DNA of 8,535 nt from Polaromonas sp. (GCA_023259235.1 JAHFQQ010000149.1:1-8535); one strand, 5' to 3'; counted from the first letter of the stretch, positions 1 through 7,057 are shown. A program made the numbers and translations. The notes: generated by a model from the sequence alone, not told the origin.

Positions 1-669
1 TCCTGGCTATTGAAGTCCATGCTTTCATGGCGCATGCTGCGCGATGAGGTCGGCGAGGTTGAGTCGGCACTGCGGCATTCGCTGCCCGCCGGGCGCGAAC
101 GCCTGTCGTGGCTGGTTAGCCGCGATACGGATACGCTAAGTGAGAGCGAAGTACGCGAAAGCGCGATTGAGTCGCTGGCTGAAAACCTCAATGACTCGGT
201 GGTGGCGCCGATTTTCTGGTTTGTGCTGTTCGGCCTGCCGGGCGCCGCTGCTTATCGTTTTGCCAACACTGCCGATGCGATGTGGGGCTATCGTGGCCTG
301 CGCCATGGCGTGAACTGGGAATGGGCCGGCAAGTGGGCCGCCTGGGCCGATGATATGCTGTCGTGGCTGCCGGCGCGGCTCACGGCATTGTTTCTTGCGC
401 TTGCAGCGGGAGGCCTGCCGTTTAAAACCCTTGGCCGCGAAGCCCGCAAAACGCCGTCCCCCAACAGCGGCTGGCCCATGGCCGCCATGGCGCTGGCGCT
501 GGGAGTGGCCTTGCGCAAGCCCGGTGTTTACACGCTCAACCCGTTGGGTCGCTCGCCTGGAGCAGCCGACACGCTGCGCGCACAAAAATATGCATCAAAA
601 GCGCTTGTAGCCCATGTTTTATGGGCGCAAGCAGCTATTCTTTTAATAGTAATTGCAAGAGATTCATGA
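1..669 (+). CDS. cbiB: Adenosylcobinamide-phosphate synthase CbiB (CobD in Pseudomonas nomenclature), 5'-truncated by window edge
   Basis: This inner-membrane enzyme joins the aminopropanol arm (as (R)-1-amino-2-propanol phosphate) to cobyric acid in B12 synthesis. The frame is open from base 1, so the true start lies upstream. The 222 visible residues leave about 90-100 of the usual 310-320 missing. The TTG at base 10 should not be taken as a start. The family signature is clear: an acidic stretch, SESEVRESAIESLAEN, from about visible residue 47, followed by DSVVAPIFW, a YRFANTADAMWGYR segment, a W-x-A-x-DD region and IPARLTA-like WLPARLTALF. Several hydrophobic segments fit a polytopic membrane protein. 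The last ~25 residues are encoded by AT-rich DNA that looks like a dispersed repeat (listed separately), yet they remain hydrophobic. The TGA stop shares four bases (ATGA) with the start of the next gene, which suggests translational coupling. Confidence 0.93.
   Translation, partial: SWLLKSMLSWRMLRDEVGEVESALRHSLPAGRERLSWLVSRDTDTLSESEVRESAIESLAENLNDSVVAPIFWFVLFGLPGAAAYRFANTADAMWGYRGLRHGVNWEWAGKWAAWADDMLSWLPARLTALFLALAAGGLPFKTLGREARKTPSPNSGWPMAAMALALGVALRKPGVYTLNPLGRSPGAADTLRAQKYASKALVAHVLWAQAAILLIVIARDS
583..655. repeat. AT-rich hairpin repeat forming the 3' end of cbiB (Comamonadaceae-type dispersed element)
   Basis: This stretch is much richer in A and T than its surroundings. It contains an imperfect hairpin: GCTTG (603-607) and GCCCAT (610-615) pair with ATGGGC (621-626) and CAAGC (628-632), with loop GTTTT (616-620) and a small bulge at 608-609/627. 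An outer pairing of AAAAG (597-601) with CTTTT (640-644) is possible. I recognise the GCTTGTAGCCCAT / CAAGCAGCTAT pattern as one scattered through Comamonadaceae genomes; this is memory and was not searched. The cbiB frame reads straight through it. An ATG at 621 lies inside it but is not needed as a start for the next gene. Confidence 0.6.
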
Positions 670-1691
670 CAACGTACCAGTCCGGCTTCGCGCGTGTTCA
701 TGGTGGCCCCGACCAGCATGGCGTGCCGCTTTATGACTTTTCGACCAACAGCAACGCCTGCGGACCATGCCCCGCTGCGCTGGCCGCCGTGCGGCAAGCC
801 GATGCGACCCAGTACCCCGACGCCAGCTACACCGTCTTGCGCCGGGAGTTGGCCGCATTTTACGGCGTGGACGTGCAGCGCGTGGTGCTGGCGGCCAGTG
901 CCAGTGAGTTCATTTTTCGCATCACGGCGATGGTGGCGCAGTGGGGCGGGCGCGCCGTCTGGCTACCGCTGCACAGTTACGGCGACTACGCGCAAGCGGC
1001 CCGCGTGCACGGGCTGGCGTCGGTGGCAGACGCAGGCCAGGCGCAGCTACTCTGGGCCTGCGAGCCTTCTAGTCCGCTGGGCGCGGCGCAGGCGAGTCTG
1101 GGTGAGCTGGTCGATCAGCGTGGGGCAGCCACCATCGTCGTGATCGACGGAGCCTACGAACCCTTGCGCCTGAGTGGCACGCCCACGCTGACGGCGGCGC
1201 AACTGCAAACCGTCTGGCAACTCTGCACACCCAACAAGGCACTGGGCCTGACCGGCGTGCGTGCCGCCTATGCGATTGCGCCCGTCGGAGCTGAAGACGC
1301 TGTCGCCATGCTGGAGCAGCTTTGCCCATCCTGGCCCGTCGGCAAACACGGCGTGGCCATGCTGCAAGCCTGGAGCCATGCCGACGTGCAGACCTGGCTG
1401 GCCGACAGTCTTGCCACTTTGCGTGAATGGAAAGCACGGCAAATCGCCCTGTGCGAATCAATGGGCTGGGCCTGCCTGCCAAGCGACACCAATTTTTTCT
1501 GTACGCGCCCTCCGTTACCAGCGGTCATAACCTTGCTGCAGGTGCTGGAAGCGCTGCGGACCCAAGGCATCAAGCTGCGCGACACCAGGTCTTTCGGCTT
1601 GCCCGGCCATGTGCGCATCAGTGTTCAGCCGCCCGCTGCGCAGGACGCGTTGCGCAATGCGTGGCAACAACTCATTAAGGCAAGTCAATGA
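666..1691 (+). CDS. cobD: Threonine-phosphate decarboxylase-like PLP enzyme (CobD; CobC in Pseudomonas nomenclature)
   Basis: The family converts L-threonine-O-3-phosphate to (R)-1-amino-2-propanol phosphate, the substrate of CbiB encoded just upstream. The protein is 341 residues, a normal length, with the class I/II aminotransferase fold. Visible landmarks are the N-terminal HGGP and DFSTNSN region (family: HGG...DFS.N.NP), Asp161 in VVIDGAYEP (expected to bind the pyridine nitrogen), Tyr164, the PLP-Schiff-base Lys191 in TPNKALGLTGVRAAYA, and the carboxylate-binding Arg317 in GHVRISV. The usual NPNNPTG loop is CEPSSPLG here (residues 132-139), so the conserved cofactor-contacting Asn is Ser. 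The start at 666 was chosen because it overlaps the cbiB stop (ATGA) and begins where family homology begins; an in-frame ATG at 621 lies in repeat DNA. The stop overlaps cobQ by ATGA. Function rests on fold plus operon context, and a changed substrate cannot be excluded. Confidence 0.88.
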   Translation: MTTYQSGFARVHGGPDQHGVPLYDFSTNSNACGPCPAALAAVRQADATQYPDASYTVLRRELAAFYGVDVQRVVLAASASEFIFRITAMVAQWGGRAVWLPLHSYGDYAQAARVHGLASVADAGQAQLLWACEPSSPLGAAQASLGELVDQRGAATIVVIDGAYEPLRLSGTPTLTAAQLQTVWQLCTPNKALGLTGVRAAYAIAPVGAEDAVAMLEQLCPSWPVGKHGVAMLQAWSHADVQTWLADSLATLREWKARQIALCESMGWACLPSDTNFFCTRPPLPAVITLLQVLEALRTQGIKLRDTRSFGLPGHVRISVQPPAAQDALRNAWQQLIKASQ

Positions 1692-3211
1692 GAGCAAAAA
1701 GCGTCATGGTTTTAGGCACCACCAGCGGAGCCGGCAAGAGCTGGCTCACCACCGCGCTGTGCCGCCACTACGCCCGCCAGGGCCTCAAGGTTGCGCCCTA
1801 CAAGGCGCAAAACATGAGCAACAACGCTCGCGTGGTTGCCGGCGGCGAGATCGGAAGCGCGCAGTATTTTCAGGCGCTGGCGGCCCGCGCTGTGCCCGAG
1901 GTGCGCATGAACCCGCTGCTGCTCAAGCCCGAAAAAGACACGCAAAGCCAGGTCGTGCTGATGGGCCAGGTCAACGCCGAGCTGTCTCGCATGGAATGGC
2001 GTGGCCGCAGCGCCACGGTCTGGCCCGTGGTGGCGCAGGCGCTGGACGAGCTGCTGGCCGAGAACGACGTGGTGGTGATGGAAGGCGCAGGCTCGCCCGC
2101 CGAGATCAACCTCAAGTCCAGCGACATCGTCAACATGCGCGTGGCGCAGCACGCCCATGCCGCCTGCCTGCTGGTGACCGACATCGACCGGGGCGGCGCG
2201 TTTGCCCATCTCTACGGAACCTGGGCCATGCTGGACGAGGCCGAACGTCAGCTGATCAGGGGCTTTGTGCTCAACAAGTTTCGCGGTGATGCGACGCTGC
2301 TGGCACCCGGCCCGCAGATGCTGCAAGACCTGACCGGCGTGCCGACAGTCGCCACGCTGCCGATGTGGTGGCAGCATGGCCTGCCCGAAGAGGACGGCGT
2401 GTTTGATGTGGCCCCCACGCTCGGCACTGGCGTGTCCTCGCTGCCCCCCGAGGGGGCCCTCGCGGCTTGGGGCGGTCCGGCGCCGCTCACGCAGTGGAAA
2501 ACCATTGCTGTCGTCGCCTACCCGCGCATCAGCAACCTCGATGAATTCCAGCCGCTGAAAAATGTGCCCGGCGTGCGCCTGAAATGGGTGCGTAGCCCGG
2601 CGGAGCTGGTCGATGCCGACTGGATCATCCTGCCCGGCTCCAAGGCCACCAGTGCAGATCTGGCCTGGCTGCGCGCGCAGGGGCTGGACCAGGCCATTGC
2701 CGCGCACGCCGGTCGGGGCGGCGCGGTGCTGGGCATTTGCGGCGGCCTGCAAATGCTGGGCGAAGCGCTGATCGACCCGCACGGCATCGACGGCAACGGC
2801 CGCGGCTTGGGGCTGTTGCCCGTCGTTACCGTGTTTGACGAGGCCAAAACCGTACGGCGCAAGCATGCCATCTTTGCAGCCATGCACGGACGCTGGGCCG
2901 CTTTGTCGGGCGTTGACGTGCAGGGCTATGAAATCCACCACGGCCAGACGGCACCGCACAGCGCCATGGCGAAGGCCGGCGACATCGCCCATCCAGTCAT
3001 GCCGGACGGCCTGGCCTGGCAAAACGCCGTCGGCAACGTGCTGGGCCTGTATCTGCATGGAATGTTCGAAGACCCGCGTGCGCTGCAGGCCCTGTTTGGC
3101 GCTGCCACGCCCACGCTCGACTCCGTGTTTGACGGGCTGGCGGATTACATCGAGCGGCATTTTGATCCGGGTGTACTGCAATCCCTGATCCAGCCGGCTG
3201 CCTCGCGGTAG
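1688..3211 (+). CDS. cobQ: Cobyric acid synthase CobQ (CbiP), glutamine-hydrolysing
   Basis: This cytoplasmic enzyme amidates four side chains (b, d, e and g) of adenosylcobyrinic acid a,c-diamide using ATP and glutamine, giving cobyric acid. It has 507 residues, close to the family's usual 480-500. The N-terminal dethiobiotin-synthetase-like ATPase domain starts with the P-loop GTTSGAGKS (residues 10-18), followed by PYKAQNMSNN, EGAGSPAEINL and DIDRGGAFAHLYGT. The C-terminal class I glutamine amidotransferase domain has the nucleophile Cys351 in GICGGLQMLG and catalytic His457 in LYLHGMFED, with YEIHHG between them. Around residues 249-266, in the linker between the domains, lies a Pro/Gly/Ala-rich segment encoded by repeat-like DNA (listed separately). 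The start overlaps the preceding stop by ATGA. The TAG stop is followed by a 46-base gap, the only real gap in the operon part seen here. Confidence 0.97.
   Translation: MRAKSVMVLGTTSGAGKSWLTTALCRHYARQGLKVAPYKAQNMSNNARVVAGGEIGSAQYFQALAARAVPEVRMNPLLLKPEKDTQSQVVLMGQVNAELSRMEWRGRSATVWPVVAQALDELLAENDVVVMEGAGSPAEINLKSSDIVNMRVAQHAHAACLLVTDIDRGGAFAHLYGTWAMLDEAERQLIRGFVLNKFRGDATLLAPGPQMLQDLTGVPTVATLPMWWQHGLPEEDGVFDVAPTLGTGVSSLPPEGALAAWGGPAPLTQWKTIAVVAYPRISNLDEFQPLKNVPGVRLKWVRSPAELVDADWIILPGSKATSADLAWLRAQGLDQAIAAHAGRGGAVLGICGGLQMLGEALIDPHGIDGNGRGLGLLPVVTVFDEAKTVRRKHAIFAAMHGRWAALSGVDVQGYEIHHGQTAPHSAMAKAGDIAHPVMPDGLAWQNAVGNVLGLYLHGMFEDPRALQALFGAATPTLDSVFDGLADYIERHFDPGVLQSLIQPAASR
2435..2484. repeat. C-run/G-run palindromic repeat inserted in frame in cobQ
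   Basis: The segment opens with TCGCTGCCCCCCGAGGGGGC (2438-2457), in which a C-run pairs with a G-run, and continues into CTTGGGGCGGTCCGG (2466-2480). The CTGCCCC at 2441-2447 can also pair with GGGGCGG (2469-2475). I recognise this type of element as frequent between genes of Comamonadaceae, from memory and without a search. Here it is translated as part of CobQ (SSLPPEGALAAWGGPAP, from residue 250). It falls between the conserved WWQHGLPEEDGVFD and IAVVAYPRISNLDEF blocks, which in the family are normally joined by a shorter, variable linker. Confidence 0.55.
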
Positions 3212-3237
3212 AAATTTTCAGTCCGCCATTTTTTAAC
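3209..3237 (+). promoter_or_regulatory. Weak candidate promoter in the cobQ-cobT gap
   Basis: The 46 bases between the cobQ stop and cobT are AT-rich compared with the rest of the operon. TAGAAA (3209-3214) and TTTAAC (3232-3237) each match 4 of 6 sigma70 consensus bases and are 17 bases apart. Such matches arise easily by chance in AT-rich DNA. The reason to list it is that cobT alone is not overlapped with its upstream neighbour, so it could be transcribed separately as well. No convincing Shine-Dalgarno sequence precedes cobT. Confidence 0.15.
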
Positions 3238-3257
3238 CACAACACAAACCCGCCATC

Positions 3258-4313
3258 ATGAACTTCACCATTCCTTCCATTCCCGATCTGTCCGATAGCG
3301 CGCTCACCCAACGCCTGCAGCACAAGCTGGACAACAAGACCAAGCCGTTGGGATCGCTTGGTCGCCTTGAGGCCCTGGCGCTCCAGTTGGGCGTGATCCT
3401 GGGCAGCGAGACGCCCGAGTTGCGTGTGCCGCAGATGGTGGTGTTTGCCGGCGACCACGGCCTGGCCGCGCGCGGCGTCTCGGCTTACCCGAGTGACGTG
3501 ACCTGGCAGATGGTGGAGAACTTTCTCGCCGGTGGCGCCTGCGTGAGCGTGCTGGCGCGCCAGCATGGCCTGGCCCTCACGGTGGTGGATTGCGGCGTGC
3601 GCCACGATTTTGCGCCGCGCGACGGTTTGCTTGTCCGCAAGATCGCGCCCGGCACTGCCGATGCCTGCGCTGGCCCGGCCATGACGGCCGCCCAGCGCGA
3701 TCAGGCCATGGCCAACGGACAGGACATCGTCAAGGGCTTGCCCGGCAACGCGCTGCTGCTTGGCGAAATGGGGATTGGCAACACCTCGGCGGCCTCGCTG
3801 CTGCTGGCCCGTCTGGCAGGCCTGCCCATTGCCGACTGCACGGGTGCGGGAACCGGGCTGGATGACGCAGCGGTGGCGCGCAAGGTTGTCGTACTGCAAG
3901 AGGCGTTGCTCCGGCACGCTGACGTCAGTGCGCCACTGGAAGCGCTCGCCGCCTTTGGCGGCTTCGAAATCGCCACCATGGTGGGTGCCGTGCTTCAGGC
4001 CGCGCACGAGCGGCGCGTCATCGTTGTGGACGGCTTCATTGCCAGCTCGGCCGTGCTTGTCGTGCAGGCACTGGAGCCGCAGGTGATGCAGCGCTGCGTA
4101 TTTGCCCATCGCTCTGGCGAGCGCGGCCACGCGCTCATGCTGGCCCACCTGGGGGCGCAGCCGCTGCTCGAGCTGGGGCTGCGTCTTGGCGAGGGTTCAG
4201 GCGCTGCGCTGGCCTGGCCGCTTTTGCTGTCTGCCTGCGCCGTGCTGCGCGAGATGGCGAGTTTCGAGTCGGCCGGCGTGGCGGAAAAGTCAGCACATCA
4301 GGGTGCTTCGTGA
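3258..4313 (+). CDS. cobT: Nicotinate-nucleotide:dimethylbenzimidazole phosphoribosyltransferase CobT
   Basis: This enzyme transfers phosphoribose from nicotinate mononucleotide to 5,6-dimethylbenzimidazole (or another lower-ligand base), giving alpha-ribazole 5'-phosphate. The protein has 351 residues; the Salmonella enzyme has 356. Visible landmarks are KTKPLGSLGRLE near the N-terminus, the VVFAGDHG motif with Asp66-His67, Glu170 in GEMGIGNTSAA (matching Salmonella Glu174), and Glu312 in LGEGSGAALAWPLL (matching catalytic Glu317). CTGAGTGLDD, VVDGFIASSAVL and AHRSGERGH are also typical. The ATG at 3258 begins a normal family N-terminus. The stop overlaps the cobS start by one base (TGATG), so the two are probably translated together. 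This pairs with their roles, since CobT supplies the substrate of CobS. Confidence 0.97.
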   Translation: MNFTIPSIPDLSDSALTQRLQHKLDNKTKPLGSLGRLEALALQLGVILGSETPELRVPQMVVFAGDHGLAARGVSAYPSDVTWQMVENFLAGGACVSVLARQHGLALTVVDCGVRHDFAPRDGLLVRKIAPGTADACAGPAMTAAQRDQAMANGQDIVKGLPGNALLLGEMGIGNTSAASLLLARLAGLPIADCTGAGTGLDDAAVARKVVVLQEALLRHADVSAPLEALAAFGGFEIATMVGAVLQAAHERRVIVVDGFIASSAVLVVQALEPQVMQRCVFAHRSGERGHALMLAHLGAQPLLELGLRLGEGSGAALAWPLLLSACAVLREMASFESAGVAEKSAHQGAS

Positions 4314-5110
4314 TGAACTTTATCCGGCACTATTTGCTTGCGCTGCAGTTCTTCACCCGCATTCCGGTGACGGGGCGCCTGGCCGCATGGGCGGGATACA
4401 GCCCCGCCATGCTGCGTGCCAGCGCCGCCCACTTTCCGGGCGTCGGCTGGCTGGTTGGCTTGCTGGCGGCGCTGCTTTTCGCGGGGGTGCAGTTGCTGCT
4501 GCCCGATGCCCGAGGCACACCGCTGGTAGCGGCGGTGCTCAGCACCGTGTTCACGGTGCTGCTGACCGGCGCATTTCATGAAGACGGCCTGGCGGATGTG
4601 GCTGACGGTTTGGGCGGGACGCCTGAGCGCAGCCGCGCGCTGGAGATCATGAAGGACTCACGGGTCGGTGCATTTGGCGCCGTGGCGCTGGTACTGGTTT
4701 TGCTGGCCAAGGTGTCCCTGCTGGCGCTGCTGGGTGATGTGGATATCCAGCTGGCATGCGTCGGATTGTTGGCCGCGCATGTGGTTTCGCGCACTCTGCC
4801 GCTGCTGCTCATCAGGGTTCTGCCTTATGTCGGTGACAGTGCTGCTTCCAGGTCAAAGCCGTTGGCCGACCAGATCAGTCTGGCCGGCCTGCTGGCCGCC
4901 TTCGCGTGGTTTTTTATTCTCTTGGCCTTTGTGGCATGGCTCTATGGTGCTGCCATCCTGATAGCGCCGCTGATCACCGCCGGGCTGGCCTGGCTCTGGA
5001 TGTGGCGACTGTTCGCGCGCCGGTTGCAAGGGTTTACCGGCGACTGTCTGGGGGCCACGCAGCAGGTGTGTGAGGTTGCGTTTTATTTTGGCTTGGCCCT
5101 GTCCGCATGA
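4313..5110 (+). CDS. cobS: Adenosylcobinamide-GDP ribazoletransferase CobS (cobalamin-5'-phosphate synthase)
   Basis: This integral inner-membrane enzyme joins adenosylcobinamide-GDP to alpha-ribazole (phosphate), completing the nucleotide loop of cobalamin. It has 265 residues, slightly longer than the usual ~250. The N-terminus LLALQFFTRIPV and the acidic, metal-binding motif FHEDGLADVADGLGG (His89, Asp91, Asp95, Asp98) are diagnostic, as is GFTGDCLGATQQVCE near the C-terminus (Asp244). Several long hydrophobic stretches (roughly residues 43-66, 70-88, 120-142, 190-230) fit a polytopic membrane protein. A GTG at 4310 is in frame, but the ATG at 4313 sits directly on the cobT stop and matches the family start. 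The stop overlaps the phosphatase gene by ATGA. Confidence 0.96.
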   Translation: MNFIRHYLLALQFFTRIPVTGRLAAWAGYSPAMLRASAAHFPGVGWLVGLLAALLFAGVQLLLPDARGTPLVAAVLSTVFTVLLTGAFHEDGLADVADGLGGTPERSRALEIMKDSRVGAFGAVALVLVLLAKVSLLALLGDVDIQLACVGLLAAHVVSRTLPLLLIRVLPYVGDSAASRSKPLADQISLAGLLAAFAWFFILLAFVAWLYGAAILIAPLITAGLAWLWMWRLFARRLQGFTGDCLGATQQVCEVAFYFGLALSA

Positions 5111-5655
5111 AGCTCTGGCTGGTGCGCCATGCGCGTCCCCTGGTCGATGACGGCGTCTGCTACGGGGCCAGCGATGTGCCGGCTGACCAGGCAGCCACGC
5201 TGGCCTGCGCCCGCGCGCTGGCCGCGGCGCTGCCGCAAGGGATTTGCGTGCTGACCTCGCCGCTGCAACGCTGCGAGCAGCTTGCGCTTTGCCTGCGGGA
5301 ACTCAGGCCAGACCTGGTGCCGTTGCGCGATGCGCGCCTGGCCGAGATGGACTTTGGCTGCTGGGAGAAGCAGCGCTGGGACGCTATTGCGCAATCTGCC
5401 TTTGACCAATGGATGGCCCAATTCGGCGACTGGCGCTTTGGCGGCTGCGAGAGCGTGCACGAGGTGCTCAAGCGCACCGCCGCGGTATTGGCTGATACCG
5501 CGCAACAGGCAGATGAGGCCGTCTGGATTACCCACGCCGGCATCATCCGCTGCATGTCGCTGCTGGCGCAAGGCATCACTCATATCGAGCGGGCAGACCA
5601 GTGGCCGGTTGATGTGCCTGGTTTCGGGCAGTGGCGGCAACTGCAGCTTGCGTGA
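5107..5655 (+). CDS. cobC: Alpha-ribazole phosphatase-type histidine phosphatase (CobC, Salmonella nomenclature)
   Basis: This member of the histidine phosphatase (phosphoglycerate mutase-like) superfamily removes the 5'-phosphate from alpha-ribazole phosphate or cobalamin phosphate in the last steps of B12 synthesis. It has 182 residues, a usual length. The phosphate pocket is visible: Arg7-His8 in LVRHARP (His8 should be the phospho-histidine), Arg55 in TSPLQRCEQLA, the general-acid Glu80 in LAEMDFGCWE, and His143 in WITHAGIIRC. The GVCYG segment after the RH motif is typical of this subfamily. The gene overlaps cobS by ATGA and is the last B12 gene before a strong hairpin, so it appears to end the operon. 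The superfamily is broad; assignment to alpha-ribazole phosphatase rests mainly on the operon context. Confidence 0.92.
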   Translation: MKLWLVRHARPLVDDGVCYGASDVPADQAATLACARALAAALPQGICVLTSPLQRCEQLALCLRELRPDLVPLRDARLAEMDFGCWEKQRWDAIAQSAFDQWMAQFGDWRFGGCESVHEVLKRTAAVLADTAQQADEAVWITHAGIIRCMSLLAQGITHIERADQWPVDVPGFGQWRQLQLA

Positions 5656-5683
5656 AACCTGCATCAGGCGCCAGCCGGCGATT

Positions 5684-5728
5684 CTGCCCTGGTCAGTCCC
5701 GCGCCCTGCGCGGGACTGACCAGGGCAG
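5684..5728. terminator. Perfect 21-bp hairpin after the B12 operon; probable terminator or mRNA end structure
   Basis: The arms 5684-5704 and 5708-5728 are exact reverse complements over 21 bp, with a three-base loop CCT. The structure starts 28 bases after the cobC stop. No T-run follows on either strand (CTTAAACT downstream), so it is not a textbook intrinsic terminator. It could stall polymerase, protect the operon mRNA 3' end, or be a repeat element that settled there. The position between two transcription units favours a termination or stabilising role. Confidence 0.55.
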
Positions 5729-5839
5729 CTTAAACTCACCCACATGCTTCAGTCCGGTCGGGCCTGGCGCCCGCTGCGCGTGCAGCCAGCCGCCGGGACG
5801 GGAACCACGCTGCGCTGTTTCTTCAACCCCTTTTCGTCC

Positions 5840-7057
5840 GTGACCACCGTCCCATCAACCCTTTCCGCGGCGATGCGGCGTTCCATCCTGCTGCTGTCCA
5901 TGGCCAGCTTCGCCAGCATGTCGGCGCAGCGCATTTGTGATGCCATGCTGCCCGAGTTGTCGCGCGTGTTTGCCGTCAGCCTGGCGCAGGCCGCGCAGGT
6001 GGTGTCGATTTTTGCCATCACCTACGGTGTGTCGCAGTTGTTCTACGGCCCGCTGGGCGACCGGCTCGGCAAGTTCCGCGTCATTACCTTTGCCACCCTG
6101 GGAAGCTGCGTGGGCAGCGCGCTTGCCGTTTTTGCCGGCAGCCTGGAGGCGCTGGTGTTCGCGCGTCTGCTGACGGCCCTGGCGGCGGCTGCGCTCATTC
6201 CGCTTTCAATGGCCTGGGTCGGCGACGCGGCGCCGCCCGACCAGCTTCAGGAAATGCTCACGCGCACCGGGCTGGGCAGCACGCTGGGCATTGCGGGCGG
6301 GCAACTGGTTGGCGGCCTGCTGACCGACGCGCTGGGCTGGCGCTGGGCCTTTGCCTTCCTCGCGCTGCTGTTCTGCGTGGTCGGCTCGCTGCTGTACATG
6401 GACTTTCGCCGGCAGCAGGCCGCGCCCTTCATGGCCGCGGCGCACAGCCCGCAGCCGGCGCGCCCCGGCTTTGTGAAGCAGGCGCTGATCATCATCACCG
6501 GTCCCTGGTCGCGTGTCATCCTGCTGCTGGCCTTTGTCTAAGGCGCGGCTGGTTTCGGTGTGCTGGCCATCTGGGCCTCGCACCTGCACGGCGCGCTGGG
6601 CCTGTCGCTGACGACAGCCGGCGCCATCGTGGCGCTGTTCGGTCTGGGCGGCGTGCTTTACATGGCCGCAGCCCGGCCTCTGATCCGCCGCTTTGGCGGG
6701 CCCGCTCTGGTGCTGCCGGGCACCGCCATCATGGCTCTGGCGTCGCTGGTGGTGGGCTTGACGCCGCACTGGCTGCCGGCCATTCCAGCCAGCCTGCTGG
6801 CGGGATTCGGCTTTTTCATGTTTCACAATGTCATGCAGGCCAACGCCGCCCAGATGGCCCCTGGCGCGCGCGGCACGGCCGTGTCGCTTTTCGCTTCTTT
6901 CCTGTTTCTGGGCCAGTCGGTCGGCGTGGTGGCGGCCGCCAGCCTGATGGAGCATATCGGCACCGGCGCGGTCGTCGTACTGGGCGGTGCCGCGATGCTG
7001 GCCGCGGGCATGGTCCTGGCTTGGGCGCTACAGCGGCGCGGGAGAGTCAGGAAATGA
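5840..7057 (+). pseudogene. MFS transporter gene interrupted by one in-frame stop codon (TAA at 6539-6541)
   Basis: The reading frame encodes a typical ~405-residue, 12-helix major facilitator superfamily permease, of efflux-like type with unknown substrate. The first half has helices 1-6 with the motif-A loop FYGPLGDRLGKFR after helix 2, and a central loop rich in Ala/Pro. Helix 7 begins VILLLAFV, meets TAA at 6539-6541, and resumes in the same frame as GAAGFGVLAIWASHLHGAL, then helices 8-12 to the TGA at 7055-7057. No frameshift is needed; one base change (for example from GAA or GAG, Glu, which I infer at this place) explains it. Codon use and hydrophobicity are intact on both sides, which points to a recent mutation or a sequencing error. 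The start is uncertain: GTG 5840 was chosen; ATG 5873 (MRRSILLLS) and ATG 5744 are also in frame, the latter adding a poor-looking leader. As written, only the six-helix N-terminal half would be made. Confidence 0.85.

Noticed and set aside
10..12. TTG as the start of cbiB
   Set aside because: The frame is open to the window edge and the protein lacks its usual first ~90-100 residues, so the true start is upstream.
621..665. Earlier in-frame ATG for the CobD-like protein
   Set aside because: These 15 codons lie inside the AT-rich repeat and precede the family's N-terminus; the ATG at 666 overlaps the cbiB stop.
1..665. Cobalamin riboswitch
   Set aside because: A B12 riboswitch would be expected before the first gene of the operon; this window begins inside cbiB, and I see no B12-box-like sequence in any intergenic gap.
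1609..2289. Second-frame open reading frame (226 codons) over the 3' end of cobD and 5' part of cobQ
   Set aside because: The product is Arg/Gly/Ala-rich without motifs and overlaps well-supported genes.
1712..3181. Long antisense open frame (489 codons) opposite cobQ
   Set aside because: It mirrors cobQ in GC-rich DNA, its product is low-complexity and His/Gln/Arg-rich with no family features, and cobQ itself is certain.
2997..4148. Antisense open frame (383 codons) across the cobQ-cobT junction
   Set aside because: It crosses two confident genes, has no recognisable domain, and its composition is that of a GC-rich shadow frame.
5744..5839. N-terminal extension of the MFS protein from ATG 5744
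   Set aside because: The extra 32 residues are Arg/Pro-rich, unlike an MFS N-terminus, and the ATG follows the hairpin too closely to look like a translated leader.
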